Shown: positions 26,418 to 34,190 of the stretch, in pieces
How positions within the stretch are numbered: the stretch's first letter is position 1
How the letters are laid out: the number at the start of each line of letters is the position of its first letter
DNA from: Streptomyces aidingensis
Lineage (GTDB): Bacteria > Actinomycetota > Actinomycetes > Streptomycetales > Streptomycetaceae
Assembly (NCBI RefSeq): GCF_900112355.1
Contig: NZ_FOLM01000003.1
Location: 459,496-523,495 of the forward strand
DNA: 64,000 nt
Reading direction: 5' to 3'
Program-made: the position numbers and the translations under genes
The notes under the pieces: generated by a model
Database searches by the model: none
What the model was told of the DNA's origin: nothing
What the model saw: the letters and a program-made list of their open reading frames with translations, nothing else

Positions 26418-26882
26418 TCATCGGTCCGGCCCGCCGCCGCAGGGGCCGTACAGGTCCAGCAGCCGGATGCGGGCGGTCCCCAGCCGGTGGCCGATGATCT
26501 CCGCCACCCGCCGGGCGACCGAGCGGCCCAGCACCGGATCCGCCTCGCACAGGGAACGCACCCGGGCCGCGTCGAACTCATGGGCCCGCACCGGGCTGAG
26601 CGCCGCCGCGCCGAGATGCCAGGTGCGCGGCGGGAACAGCCAGGACCAGCCCACCAGGTCCCCCGGCCCCAGCGTCTCCACCACGGCCGGCGGGCGGCCC
26701 GGCACCTGGAGATCCAGGGTCACCGAGCCGGTGCGGATGATCCAGAAGCGGCCGGCGTCGCCGTTCTCGTCGAACAGGCGGGCGCCGGCGGGGAAGCAGA
26801 CATCGCGGGCGGCGGCCGGCAGACGCTCCCGGTCCTCCGGGCGGAGGACTCCGAGCAGGCTGGTCGCGGTCACGGCGGGCAT
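26418..26882 (-). CDS. Stand-alone cyclic-nucleotide-binding (Crp-like) domain protein
   Basis: 154 residues from ATG 26882, preceded by an ideal GGAGGG at 7 bases. It consists of one cNMP-binding beta-roll: FPAGARLFDENGDAGRFWIIRTGSVTLDL, then VVETLGPGDLVGWSWLFPPRTWHLGAAAL in the phosphate-binding-cassette region, then a helical end (DPVLGRSVARRVAEIIGHRLGTARIRLLDLYGP). The HTH of Crp/Fnr factors is absent. It may be a regulatory or sensory partner protein; the ligand and partner are unknown. The cassette lacks the classic GE-x-A-L-x-R-A sequence, so nucleotide binding is doubtful. Confidence 0.82.
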   Translation of the reverse strand: MPAVTATSLLGVLRPEDRERLPAAARDVCFPAGARLFDENGDAGRFWIIRTGSVTLDLQVPGRPPAVVETLGPGDLVGWSWLFPPRTWHLGAAALSPVRAHEFDAARVRSLCEADPVLGRSVARRVAEIIGHRLGTARIRLLDLYGPCGGGPDR

Positions 26883-27117
26883 ACCGTTCCCTCCTTCTGT
26901 GCTGCTGTGCCACCGACGGCGCGGCGGGGCCGGGCGGAGGAGCGGCGGCGAACCGGCGGGGGAAGACCGGGGCGCCGCCGCCTCCTGGCCCGGCAGGGAC
27001 GATGCCGGGCCGGTGCAGTCATCCTGCGGCGGGGCCGTCGCGGCGGGCAGGGGCCGGCCGGCCCCTGCCCGGGGCCGACCGGCCGGTGGGGGCGCGGGCC
27101 CTCTACCATCCGGGCCC

Positions 27118-28155
27118 ATGAGCGAAGAGCAACGGTCCGGTCAGCCGCCGCAGCCGCAGCCGCAGCCGCCCGGCGGGCTGGTGACCGCGCTCGCCGCGCT
27201 GGCCGCCCGCGCGCCGGGCGCCGCGCCCGCGGAGCCGCCCGGCGAGCCGGTGGTGCTGGCCGGCCATCCGGAGCGGGTGGTGGTGCGCAACGGCGGCGCG
27301 GTGGCCAAGGCCCACGCCGCCGGCACCGATCCGGCCGCCCTGGAACTGCGGCTGCGGGTGGCCGCCGACCCGGCACTGCGCGGAATCCTGCTGCCGCCGC
27401 TCGGCGCCCCCGTGATCCGTCCGCTGCCCGGCGGCGGCCGGCCCGCGACCCTGTGGCCGTACGGCACCCCGGTCGATCCGGTGGACCCGGACGCCGCGCC
27501 CTGGGCGGAGGCCGGCCGGCTGCTGGCCCGGCTGCACGCGGTGCCGGTGGCCCCGCTGGAGGGCCGGCTGGGCGGCGCGCTGCCGGTGATGCGCGGCCCC
27601 GCCCGGGTGGCCGAGGCCATGGCCCGGCTCCGGGCCTGCGCGCCCGGCGGGCCGCGGCCGGCCGCCGCCCGGAAGGCCGTGGAGGACGCCTGGGCCGGGC
27701 TGCCCGGCTGGTGCCGGGCCGAGCCGGGCACGGGCGCCGCGCCGCCCTCCGGCTCCGGAGGTCCGCCCGCGCTGTGCCACGGCGACTTCCATCTGGGGCA
27801 GCTGCTGCGCCACCCGCCGGAGCACGGCCCCTGGCGGCTGATCGACGTGGACGACCTGGGAACCGGCGAACCCGCCTGGGACCTGGCCCGGCCCGCCGCC
27901 GGGTTCGCGGCCGGTTTCCTGCCCCCGGAGGACTGGCGGCGGCTGCTGGACGCCTATCAGGAGGAGAGCGGCACCGCGGGCCGGGACCCGTGGCCCGCGC
28001 TGGACCCGCCCGCCCGCGCGGTCACCGTGCAGCTCGCCGCGCTCAGCCTGGTCCGGGCCGGGGAACCGGGCGGCGGCGCCCTGGACGAGGACGACGAATC
28101 ACTGATCGACGCCTGTGTCCGCATCTCCCGGCTGGTTTCCGGGGGAAGCATTTAA
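27118..28155 (+). CDS. Aminoglycoside phosphotransferase-family kinase
   Basis: 345 residues from ATG 27118. It has the APH/choline-kinase fold signatures: catalytic loop LCHGDFHLGQLL (about residue 220) and the metal-binding LIDVDDLGTGEPAWDLARP (about 241). The N-lobe is degenerate: HPERVVVRNGGAVAKAH carries the likely ATP-binding Lys but there is no clear glycine loop. The N-terminus is Pro/Gln-rich. The substrate is unknown; many such actinomycete proteins act on small metabolites rather than drugs. It is divergent from the cNMP-domain gene across about 235 bases. Confidence 0.85.
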   Translation: MSEEQRSGQPPQPQPQPPGGLVTALAALAARAPGAAPAEPPGEPVVLAGHPERVVVRNGGAVAKAHAAGTDPAALELRLRVAADPALRGILLPPLGAPVIRPLPGGGRPATLWPYGTPVDPVDPDAAPWAEAGRLLARLHAVPVAPLEGRLGGALPVMRGPARVAEAMARLRACAPGGPRPAAARKAVEDAWAGLPGWCRAEPGTGAAPPSGSGGPPALCHGDFHLGQLLRHPPEHGPWRLIDVDDLGTGEPAWDLARPAAGFAAGFLPPEDWRRLLDAYQEESGTAGRDPWPALDPPARAVTVQLAALSLVRAGEPGGGALDEDDESLIDACVRISRLVSGGSI

Positions 28156-28188
28156 CCTGGGGAGCACCAGCGAACGATTCGTAAGGGG

Positions 28189-28482
28189 ATGGAACCGACC
28201 ATGCAGTGTCCCAAGTGCCACGCCGCGATGCACACGTTCAACCGCAGCGGCGTCCAGATCGAGCAGTGCAGCGGCTGCCGGGGGATCTTCCTCGACTACG
28301 GCGAGCTGGAGGCCATCACCCGTCTGGAGGGCCAGCAGTACCCGCCGGCCGCGCCGCCCGCCGCCGCCCCGCCGCCGGCCGCCGGCTACCAGCAGCAGCC
28401 CGCGTGGGGCGCGCCGCAGCACCACCACCACTACGGCCACGGGCACCGGCGCAGCTTCTCCCGGATGCTGTTCTCCTCCTGA
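28189..28482 (+). CDS. zf-TFIIB-like zinc-finger protein
   Basis: 97 residues. The first 45 form a TFIIB-type zinc ribbon: CPKCHAAM at residues 7-14 and CSGCRGIFLDYGELE about 20 residues later, giving C-x2-C...C-x2-C. The rest is a Pro/Ala-rich linker followed by a Gln/His-rich stretch (HHHHYGHGHRRS), which may bind metal. It lies 33 bases after the kinase gene and could be co-transcribed. Homologues are common in actinobacteria and have no established function. ATG 28201 is an alternative start. Confidence 0.85.
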   Translation: MEPTMQCPKCHAAMHTFNRSGVQIEQCSGCRGIFLDYGELEAITRLEGQQYPPAAPPAAAPPPAAGYQQQPAWGAPQHHHHYGHGHRRSFSRMLFSS

Positions 28483-28522
28483 CGCGACTCCTGACGCGAC
28501 GCCGTCAGCCGCAGCCGCCGTC

Positions 28523-28574
28523 ACGGCCCGCGCGCGGTCCCGCCCCTTGGGCGGCAGCACCGCGCGCGGGCCGT
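28523..28574. terminator. Strong hairpin terminator
   Basis: Arms ACGGCCCGCGCGCGGT and ACCGCGCGCGGGCCGT (16 bp, perfect) with a 20-base loop that can itself pair (CCGCCC/GGGCGG). It lies 40 bases after the zf-TFIIB stop and before the DM13 gene, and lacks a U-run. Confidence 0.75.
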
Positions 28575-28699
28575 CGTGCGCCGGCCGGGGCGGGACGTAA
28601 GCCTTCCGTAAGCCGCCGACGGGCCCCGGCCGGGCCCGCGGCGCCCCGGCATGCCGTTGAATGGGGCGCAACGACGGACTGCCCCGGGGGGTAAAGGAC

Positions 28700-29365
28700 A
28701 TGAACAGGGTGTGGCGACTGCCGGCCAGGCCGGTGGTGATCGCGGTTCTGGTGGCCGGAGCGGCGGCCGTGGGCTTCGGGATGTACTGGTTCCAGCCGTG
28801 GAAGCTCTGGGTCGACGAGACCGTCAACGAGGAACTGCCCGGCGTCGCCGCCACGCCCGCACCGCAGGACGGCGGCGGGGAGCAGCCGGCCGGGGACGCC
28901 GCCTCGCCGCCTCCGTCGTCGTCCCCGTCGTCCCCGTCATCGTCGTCTCCGTCGTCGCCGTCGCCGCCGTCGCCGTCTCCGTCGCCGAGCGAGCCGGCCG
29001 GGCCGGTGGAACTGGCCACCGGCGAGTTCATCACCCATGAGCACGACACCGCGGGCACCGTCCGCCTGCTGCGGCTGGCGGACGACTCGGTGGTGCTGCG
29101 CCTGGAGGGCCTGGACACCAGCAACGGCCCTGATCTGCATGTCTGGCTCACCGACGCGCCGGTCATCGAGGGCCGGGACGGCTGGGGCGTCTTCGACGAC
29201 GGCCAGTACCTCAGCGCCGGCAAGCTCAAGGGCAACAAGGGCGACCAGAACTACCCGCTGCCGCAGGGCACCGATCTCGACGCCTACACCAGCGTCTCCA
29301 TCTGGTGCGACCGCTTCAACGTCTCCTTCGGCGCCGCGGAACTCGCCTGGACGGCCGAAGCCTGA
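28700..29365 (+). CDS. DM13-domain membrane-anchored extracellular protein
   Basis: 221 residues from ATG 28700. A single N-terminal helix (VVIAVLVAGAAAVGFGMYWF, residues 11-30) anchors it. Then comes a low-complexity Ser/Pro linker of about 35 residues that spans the cell wall. The C-terminal DM13 domain contains GTVRLLRLADDSVVLRLEGLDTSNGPDLHVWLTD and ends with YTSVSIWCDRFNVSFGAAEL, with the conserved cysteine. DM13 domains are thought to take part in redox or electron-transfer reactions at the cell surface; substrate unknown. It is a single gene after a terminator. Confidence 0.9.
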   Translation: MNRVWRLPARPVVIAVLVAGAAAVGFGMYWFQPWKLWVDETVNEELPGVAATPAPQDGGGEQPAGDAASPPPSSSPSSPSSSSPSSPSPPSPSPSPSEPAGPVELATGEFITHEHDTAGTVRLLRLADDSVVLRLEGLDTSNGPDLHVWLTDAPVIEGRDGWGVFDDGQYLSAGKLKGNKGDQNYPLPQGTDLDAYTSVSIWCDRFNVSFGAAELAWTAEA

Positions 29366-29438
29366 GCCGTGCCCCGCGGAGAGGAGTTACGCTGACGGCC
29401 AGCGCGGTTCCGCAAACGCCCGACAACGGGAGGTCATC

Positions 29439-29894
29439 GTGCGCGTCGGTCTGCTGCGCCTGATCGGAGCCACCACCGCGGCCTACGGCATCGCGGTCGC
29501 CGCCCGTCCCGGCCTGCTGGCCAGGCCCTCCGGCCTGACCGACCGGGACGGCCGGGTGGCCGAGGACACCGAGATCTCGCTGCGCCCGCTGGCCTGGCGC
29601 GACGCGGCCGGCGGCCTGGCCCTGCTGCTGGCCCCCGAGGGCCCGGCGCTGGGCACCGCCGCCGCGGTCCGCATCGCCTCCGACCTCGGTGACGCGGTGC
29701 TGCTCGGCCGGGCGCTGCGCGGCCGGTTCCGCCGCTTCGGCGCGGTGGCCACCGCGGGCGGCTGGGCGGCCCTCACCCTGGCCGCGGTGCTGGCCCCGCC
29801 GCGCGGCACCGCGGGTGCCGGTGCCGCCGGTGCCGCCGGGGGACCGGCGGCGGCGCGTTCCCGGTGGCCGGCCGTCAGGGCAGCACGGCGGTGA
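29439..29894 (+). CDS. Small integral membrane protein of unknown function
   Basis: 151 residues starting at GTG 29439 with GGGAGG 6-11 bases upstream. It has about four hydrophobic stretches: LLRLIGATTAAYGIAVAARPGLL, WRDAAGGLALLLAPEGPALG, AAVRIASDLGDAVLLGRALRG and FGAVATAGGWAALTLAAVLAPP, followed by an Ala/Gly/Arg-rich tail. The layout resembles the DUF4267-type proteins of actinobacteria, but this is not a firm match. Its 3' end overlaps the convergent kinase gene by 20 bases. Confidence 0.75.
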   Translation: MRVGLLRLIGATTAAYGIAVAARPGLLARPSGLTDRDGRVAEDTEISLRPLAWRDAAGGLALLLAPEGPALGTAAAVRIASDLGDAVLLGRALRGRFRRFGAVATAGGWAALTLAAVLAPPRGTAGAGAAGAAGGPAAARSRWPAVRAARR

Positions 29895-30576
29895 CCACCC
29901 GGTCGCAGCGGGAGCGGGAACCGGCGATCAGCGCGGCGTTCGGCCGGTCGTTGGTGTCGATCCAGGCGCGGGCCGCCCGCTCGCTGCGGCCGTAGGTCCT
30001 GTGGCGGTCCATCAGCCGGGCGTCCCGCTGGTCCTGTGGCGCCTCCACGTACCAGACCTCGGCCATCAGCGCGCGGGCCGCCGGCCAGCCGGGAACGTCG
30101 CAGGCCAGATAGTTCCCCTCGGTGACGATCAGCCGCACCCCGGGCCGCACCAGATGGCGGGCGGCCACCGGCTCGTCCAGGGCGCGGTCGAAGTCGGGGA
30201 CATAGACGCCGGCTTCGGTCTCGGTGCGCAGGCGGCGCAGCAGGGCGGTGTAGCCGTGGACGTCGAAGCTGGGCTCGGAGCCCTTGCGGGAGCGCAGGCC
30301 GAGCCGGTCGAGCTGGGCGTTGGAGAGATGGAAACCGTCCAGCGGGACATGGGCGGCGGTGTCCGCGCCGATGGCGGCGACCAGCGCCCGGGCCAGGGTG
30401 GACTTGCCGGCCCCGGGCGGGCCGGTCAGACCGAGCACGGTGCGGCCCGTGCCGGCCGCCCGGTCCGTCCGGTCGTCCGCGGGCAGCAGGGCGAGGGCGC
30501 GGCTGACCAGTTCCGCCAGCGGCGTGGCGGCGGGCGGGACCGGGGGCGGCGGGGGAGAGGCCGGTGGCTGCTGCAT
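29875..30576 (-). CDS. P-loop nucleoside/fructose-type kinase (uridine kinase-like)
   Basis: 233 residues. A Pro-rich leader is followed by Walker A GLTGPPGAGKSTLARAL (about residue 50), then VPLDGFHLSNAQLDRLGLRSRKGSEPSFDVHGYTALL. That substrate-binding block is characteristic of the bacterial panK/uridine-kinase-like group annotated as nucleoside/nucleotide kinase family protein. VTEGNYLACD follows as Walker B. The reaction is ATP-dependent phosphorylation of a sugar or nucleoside; the substrate cannot be assigned. Confidence 0.88.
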   Translation of the reverse strand: MQQPPASPPPPPVPPAATPLAELVSRALALLPADDRTDRAAGTGRTVLGLTGPPGAGKSTLARALVAAIGADTAAHVPLDGFHLSNAQLDRLGLRSRKGSEPSFDVHGYTALLRRLRTETEAGVYVPDFDRALDEPVAARHLVRPGVRLIVTEGNYLACDVPGWPAARALMAEVWYVEAPQDQRDARLMDRHRTYGRSERAARAWIDTNDRPNAALIAGSRSRCDRVVTAVLP

Positions 30577-30600
30577 GGCTGCACCTTACGGACCCCGGCC

Positions 30601-30630
30601 GTGGCCCTCCCGCGGAGGCGGGAGGGCCAC
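30601..30630. terminator. Hairpin terminator of the GH3 gene
   Basis: GTGGCCCTCCCGC and GCGGGAGGGCCAC are perfect 13-bp arms with a 4-base loop GGAG. It is located 31 bases past the GH3 stop on the minus strand and upstream of the kinase start. Confidence 0.75.
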
Positions 30631-30660
30631 TGACCGGAGCCGGGGTGGGGAGAGCCCCCG

Positions 30661-32907
30661 CTAGCCGGTCGTGCAGGAGGTCTGCGGCACGGGCGACGCG
30701 GACCCGGAGGCGGTGAAGCCGAACGACGCCGAGGCGTCCGGGGCCAGCTGCCCGTTCCAGTTGGCGTTGGTCACCGTGACGGTGGAGCCGGAAACGGTGT
30801 GGCTGCCGTTCCAGAGGCTGTTGATGGTGACCCCGGAGGGGTTGGTCCACTGCACCCGCCAGCCGCTGAGCGCCGCCGAGCCGGTGTTGCTGACCGTGAC
30901 CTCCGCCTGGAAGCCGCCCGACCAGGAGTTGACCACCCGGAAGTCCGCGGTGCACGCCGCCGACGGGTCCGGGTCGGGCTCCGGGTCGGGGTCCGGCTCG
31001 GGATCGGGGTCCGGTTCCGGGTCCGGGTCGGGCTCGGGGTCGGGGTCGGTGCCGGAGTAGGTCAGGCCGTGGCCGAGCGGGAAGAGGGCGTCCTTGCCGT
31101 CCCCGTCGTTGATCGGCTGCTGGCTCGCCGACCGCATCCAGGTCACCGGCAGGGTTCCGGTGGGCGCGTAGTCGCCGTACAGCACATCGGCCACCCCGCC
31201 GCCCTCGGTGCCCGGCAGCCAGGCGGCCACCAGCGCGTCCCAGCCGTCCAGCTGCCCGGCGATGTCCAGCGGCCGGCCGGAGACCAGCACCACCACCAGC
31301 GGCACACCGGAGGCCCGCAGCCGGTTCAGGGTGTTCAGGTCCTCCTGGTCCAGCCCCATCGACCCGGGCCGGTCGCCCTGGCCCTCCGCGTACGGGGTCT
31401 CGCCGACCACCGCGACGGCCACGTCGTGGGAGGAGTCGATGCCGTGCCCCTCCCGTTGGTAGGTGACCCGGGAGGCGTCGCCGGCCACCTCCCGCAGGCC
31501 CTGGAGAATGGTGGTGCCCTCGGTGACCGGGCCGCTGTCGCCCTGCCAGCTGATGGTCCAGCCGCCGCTCTGGTTGCCGATGTCGTCCGCCGACTTGCCG
31601 GCGACGAAGACCCGGGCCGAGCGGTCCAGCGGCAGCACCTCGTTGTCGTTCTTCAGCAGCACCTGCGACTTGCGCACCGCCTCCCGGCCGATCGCCCGGT
31701 GCTCGGCCGAGCCGATGGTCGAGGTCCAGGAGCGGTCGGTCAGCGGTCGCTCGAACAGGCCCAGCTCGAACTTCTTGGTCAGGATGCGGCGGTTGGCGTC
31801 GTCGATCCGCGCCATCGGCACCCGCCCGGCCTGCACCTCGGCGCGCAGGGTGCTGATGAACTGCTGGTACTCGTAGGGCACCATCACCATGTCGATGCCC
31901 GCGTTGACCGCGTCGGCCACCTCCGAGCCGGTGAAGCCGGGCGCGCCGTCGAGCTGGTCCACGGCGGCCCAGTCCGACACCACGAAGCCGTCGAAGCCCA
32001 GCTCGCCCTTGAGCACATCGGTGATCAAGTAGCGGTGGCCGTGCAGCTTCTGCCCGTTCCAGCTGCTGTAGGAGATCATCACCGAGCCCACGCCGCGCTC
32101 CACCGCGGCCCGGAACGGGGGCAGGTGGACCGCCCGCAGTTCGGCCTCGCTCAGCTCGGTGTTGCCCTGGTCGTCGCCGCCGGCGGTGCCGCCGTCGCCC
32201 AGGTAGTGCTTGGCGGTGGCCAGCACCGACGCCGGGTCGCCGCCCAGGGTCTCCCCCTGGAGGCCGGTGATCAGTGTGGTCATGGCGCCGGGCAGCTCGG
32301 GAATCTCGCCGAAGGACTCGTATGTCCGGCCCCAGCGGTCGTTGCGGGCCACGCACAGGCAGGGCGCGAAGTTCCAGTCGATGCCGGTGCCGGCCACCTC
32401 CTCGGCGGTGGCCCGGCCGATGCGCTGCACCAGGTCGGGGTCGCCGGCCGCGCCCAGACCGATGTTGTGCGGGAAAATCGTGGCCCCGCGCACATTGTTG
32501 TGGCCGTGCACGGCGTCCACGCCGTAGATCATCGGGATGCCCAGCGGGGTCTCCAGCGCGGCCCGCTGGTAGGAGTCGTACATGTCCGCCCAGGCCTGCG
32601 GGGTGTTGCCGGCGGGGGTGGAGCCGCCTCCGGAGAGCACCGAGCCCAGCCGGTGGGCGGTGATGTCCGACGGGGAGTCCAGGGCGCTGCGCTCGGCCTG
32701 GGTCATCTGGCCGATCTTCTCGTCCAGCGTCATCCGGGACAGCAGGTCCGCCACCCGGTCGTCCACCGGCTGGGCGGGGTCCAGGTAGAGCGCGCCCTCG
32801 GGCGCGGCGGCGGCCCGGCCGGGCCCGGCGGCGCCGAGCATCCAGCCGGCCAGCAGGGCGGCGGCGGTTCCGGCGGCCAGACGTTTGAGTCTGCCTCGTC
32901 TCGTCAC
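30661..32907 (-). CDS. Secreted GH3 beta-glucosidase with C-terminal CBM2
   Basis: 748 residues from GTG 32907 (AAGGA 9 bases upstream; a longer frame lacks a sensible signal). The signal peptide is RRGRLKRLAAGTAAALLAGWMLGAAG with cleavage after AAAA. The GH3 N-domain includes KIGQMTQAERSAL, IPMIYGVDAVHGHNNV, AKHYLGDGGT and the nucleophile Asp in GFDGFVVSDWAAVD (about residue 311). The GH3 C-domain follows (VLLKNDNEVLPLD ... FPLGHGLTYS). An acidic Asp-Pro/Glu-Pro linker joins a CBM2 (about 650-748; ADFRVVNSWSGGFQAEVTVSN, flanking Cys pair). It hydrolyses cello-oligosaccharides outside the cell while bound to cellulose. A CebR operator stands upstream. Confidence 0.94.
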   Translation of the reverse strand: MTRRGRLKRLAAGTAAALLAGWMLGAAGPGRAAAAPEGALYLDPAQPVDDRVADLLSRMTLDEKIGQMTQAERSALDSPSDITAHRLGSVLSGGGSTPAGNTPQAWADMYDSYQRAALETPLGIPMIYGVDAVHGHNNVRGATIFPHNIGLGAAGDPDLVQRIGRATAEEVAGTGIDWNFAPCLCVARNDRWGRTYESFGEIPELPGAMTTLITGLQGETLGGDPASVLATAKHYLGDGGTAGGDDQGNTELSEAELRAVHLPPFRAAVERGVGSVMISYSSWNGQKLHGHRYLITDVLKGELGFDGFVVSDWAAVDQLDGAPGFTGSEVADAVNAGIDMVMVPYEYQQFISTLRAEVQAGRVPMARIDDANRRILTKKFELGLFERPLTDRSWTSTIGSAEHRAIGREAVRKSQVLLKNDNEVLPLDRSARVFVAGKSADDIGNQSGGWTISWQGDSGPVTEGTTILQGLREVAGDASRVTYQREGHGIDSSHDVAVAVVGETPYAEGQGDRPGSMGLDQEDLNTLNRLRASGVPLVVVLVSGRPLDIAGQLDGWDALVAAWLPGTEGGGVADVLYGDYAPTGTLPVTWMRSASQQPINDGDGKDALFPLGHGLTYSGTDPDPEPDPDPEPDPDPEPDPDPEPDPDPSAACTADFRVVNSWSGGFQAEVTVSNTGSAALSGWRVQWTNPSGVTINSLWNGSHTVSGSTVTVTNANWNGQLAPDASASFGFTASGSASPVPQTSCTTG
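30962..31045 (-). repeat. In-gene repeat coding for the Asp-Pro/Glu-Pro linker
   Basis: The region is a degenerate tandem array of GGGTCGGGCTCC-like units on the plus strand, coding on the minus strand for about 28 residues that alternate DP, DP, EP. It connects the catalytic and cellulose-binding domains of the GH3 enzyme and may vary in copy number. Confidence 0.75.
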
Positions 32908-33003
32908 GGTGTCAGTCCTTCCGGTGCGGCGGAAACCGGTTGTTCCGGTCCGCGCAGTGGGGGGTCCGAGCCGGACAAACCGGCACGAGGATTGAACCCG
33001 ATG

Positions 33004-33021
33004 TTTGGGAGCGCTCCCAAA
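33004..33021. promoter_or_regulatory. CebR operator upstream of the GH3 gene
   Basis: TTTGGGAGCGCTCCCAAA is an 18-base perfect palindrome containing the exact 14-base CebR consensus TGGGAGCGCTCCCA. CebR is the LacI-family cellobiose/cellotriose-responsive repressor of actinomycete cellulolytic genes. The site lies about 97 bases upstream of the GH3 GTG. The cebR gene itself is not in this window. Confidence 0.9.
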
Positions 33022-33353
33022 GCGCCGCGCGGAACGCCGCCGCGGGACGGCGGAACGGCGGAGCCGTGCTCCGTGCACAGCCCCGTGCGGGGGTGGGGCT
33101 GAAACGTTGGAAAGCGGGTGGCGCGATCGGGCGGTAGTGCGGGCTGTGCGGCGGCGGTCCGTTGCGGGCGGTGCGGCGGCGTCACCGCGGCCGAGCCGCC
33201 GGCCGGCGCGGCGGCGCGGCCCCGGGACCGGGACGGTGCGGCTCCACCGGCCCGCAGGTCCGTGCCGCCTTCCTGCGACTTGTGTCGGGGACTGTCGCCC
33301 GGCGGCGTCGAAGTGACGCTTTCGACATCGCCTCTCATGAAGCCAGCACAGCA

Positions 33354-33382
33354 GAAGCCTGTCAACGAGGCTGACAGGCTTC
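33354..33382. terminator. Perfect hairpin downstream of yceI
   Basis: GAAGCCTGTCA, 7-base loop, TGACAGGCTTC: 11-bp perfect arms, much less GC-rich than the local sequence. It is 138 bases beyond the minus-strand YceI stop, so termination is possible. Its lower GC and symmetry also fit a protein-binding site. Confidence 0.5.
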
Positions 33383-33519
33383 AGAAGTTGAAGGGGCGAT
33401 GGGGCAGAGGAAGGCCGGAAGGAAGGCCGGGCCGCCGGCCCGGGGGTCGGCCGGCGGCCCGGCGGTCCGCGGACGGTCCATTTCGTGCCGTCGCCCGGGG
33501 CGGCGGCCGGACCGCGGGG

Positions 33520-34077
33520 TCAGGACTGCTTGATCGCCGAGATCTCGAACTCCAGCGTGACCTTCTCGCTGACCAGCAGGCCGCCGGTCTCCAGCGGCGC
33601 GTTCCAGACCACGCCGTAGTCCTTGCGGTTGATCTCCACCGAGCCCTCCAGGCCCACCCGCAGATTGCCGAACGGGTCCTGCGCGGCGCCCTCGTAGCTG
33701 AACGGAATGGTCACCTGCCGGGTGACACCGCGGACGGTCAGGTCACCCGTGAGGTCGAAAGTGGTGTCGCCGGTCCGCCGCACCGCGGTGGAGACGAAGG
33801 TGATCTCCGGGTGGTCCTGCATGGCCAGGAAGTCGTTGCTGCGCAGGTGCTCGTCGCGCTGGCTGTTGCGGGTGTCGATGGAGGCGGCCTTGATGGTCAC
33901 CCGGACGCTGGACTGCTCCGGCTTCTCGCCGTCCAGCTCGGCGGTGCCCTCGAACTCGTTGAACGCGCCGCGGACCTTGGTCACCATCGCATGCCGGGCC
34001 ACGAAGCCGATGCGGCTGTGGGCCGGGTCGATGGTGTAGCTGCCGGTCAGCTCGGCGGTGGGGGCGTTGCTGCTCAT
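33520..34077 (-). CDS. YceI-family lipid-binding protein
   Basis: 185 residues with the whole YceI lipocalin-like barrel: SYTIDPAHSRIGFVARHAMVTKVRGAFNEFEGTAEL at the start, SIDTRNSQRDEHLRSNDFLAMQDHPEITF in the middle and RKDYGVVWNAPLETGGLLVSEKVTLEFEISA at the end. No signal peptide is present, so it is cytoplasmic here. YceI proteins bind isoprenoid or fatty-acyl chains. It is divergent from a MarR gene, and two operator-like repeats lie between them, a common arrangement in which the MarR protein represses yceI. Confidence 0.93.
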   Translation of the reverse strand: MSSNAPTAELTGSYTIDPAHSRIGFVARHAMVTKVRGAFNEFEGTAELDGEKPEQSSVRVTIKAASIDTRNSQRDEHLRSNDFLAMQDHPEITFVSTAVRRTGDTTFDLTGDLTVRGVTRQVTIPFSYEGAAQDPFGNLRVGLEGSVEINRKDYGVVWNAPLETGGLLVSEKVTLEFEISAIKQS

Positions 34078-34122
34078 GGTGGTTCTCCCTGGTCGACGGG
34101 GTGGTCGGGGGTCATCCGCAAG

Positions 34123-34170
34123 GATGATGTGTCATTTAGCCTTCACCAACATACATGATGAGTCATGCAT
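34123..34170. promoter_or_regulatory. Twin MarR operator-like sites
   Basis: Two copies of a dyad, ATGATGTGTCAT at 34124-34135 and ATGATGAGTCAT at 34155-34166, identical at 11 of 12 positions and 31 bases apart (about three helical turns). They sit in the divergent yceI-marR promoter, in an AT-rich stretch, and are the likely binding sites of the MarR protein. Confidence 0.7.
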
Positions 34171-34190
34171 TCTCCCGGTAAGCTGGCCGC

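Larger units (their letters stand above)
32908..33519. other. Non-coding region between GH3 and YceI genes
   Basis: 612 bases. It holds the CebR operator at 33004-33021, the presumed GH3 promoter around it and the hairpin at 33354-33382. Several G/C-rich open frames cross it, but they have no recognisable product and no ribosome-binding site, so none is called. Confidence 0.5.

Noticed and set aside
28919..28990. Ser/Pro repeat as a mobile or phase-variable element
   Set aside because: It codes in frame for a typical wall-spanning linker of the DM13 protein.
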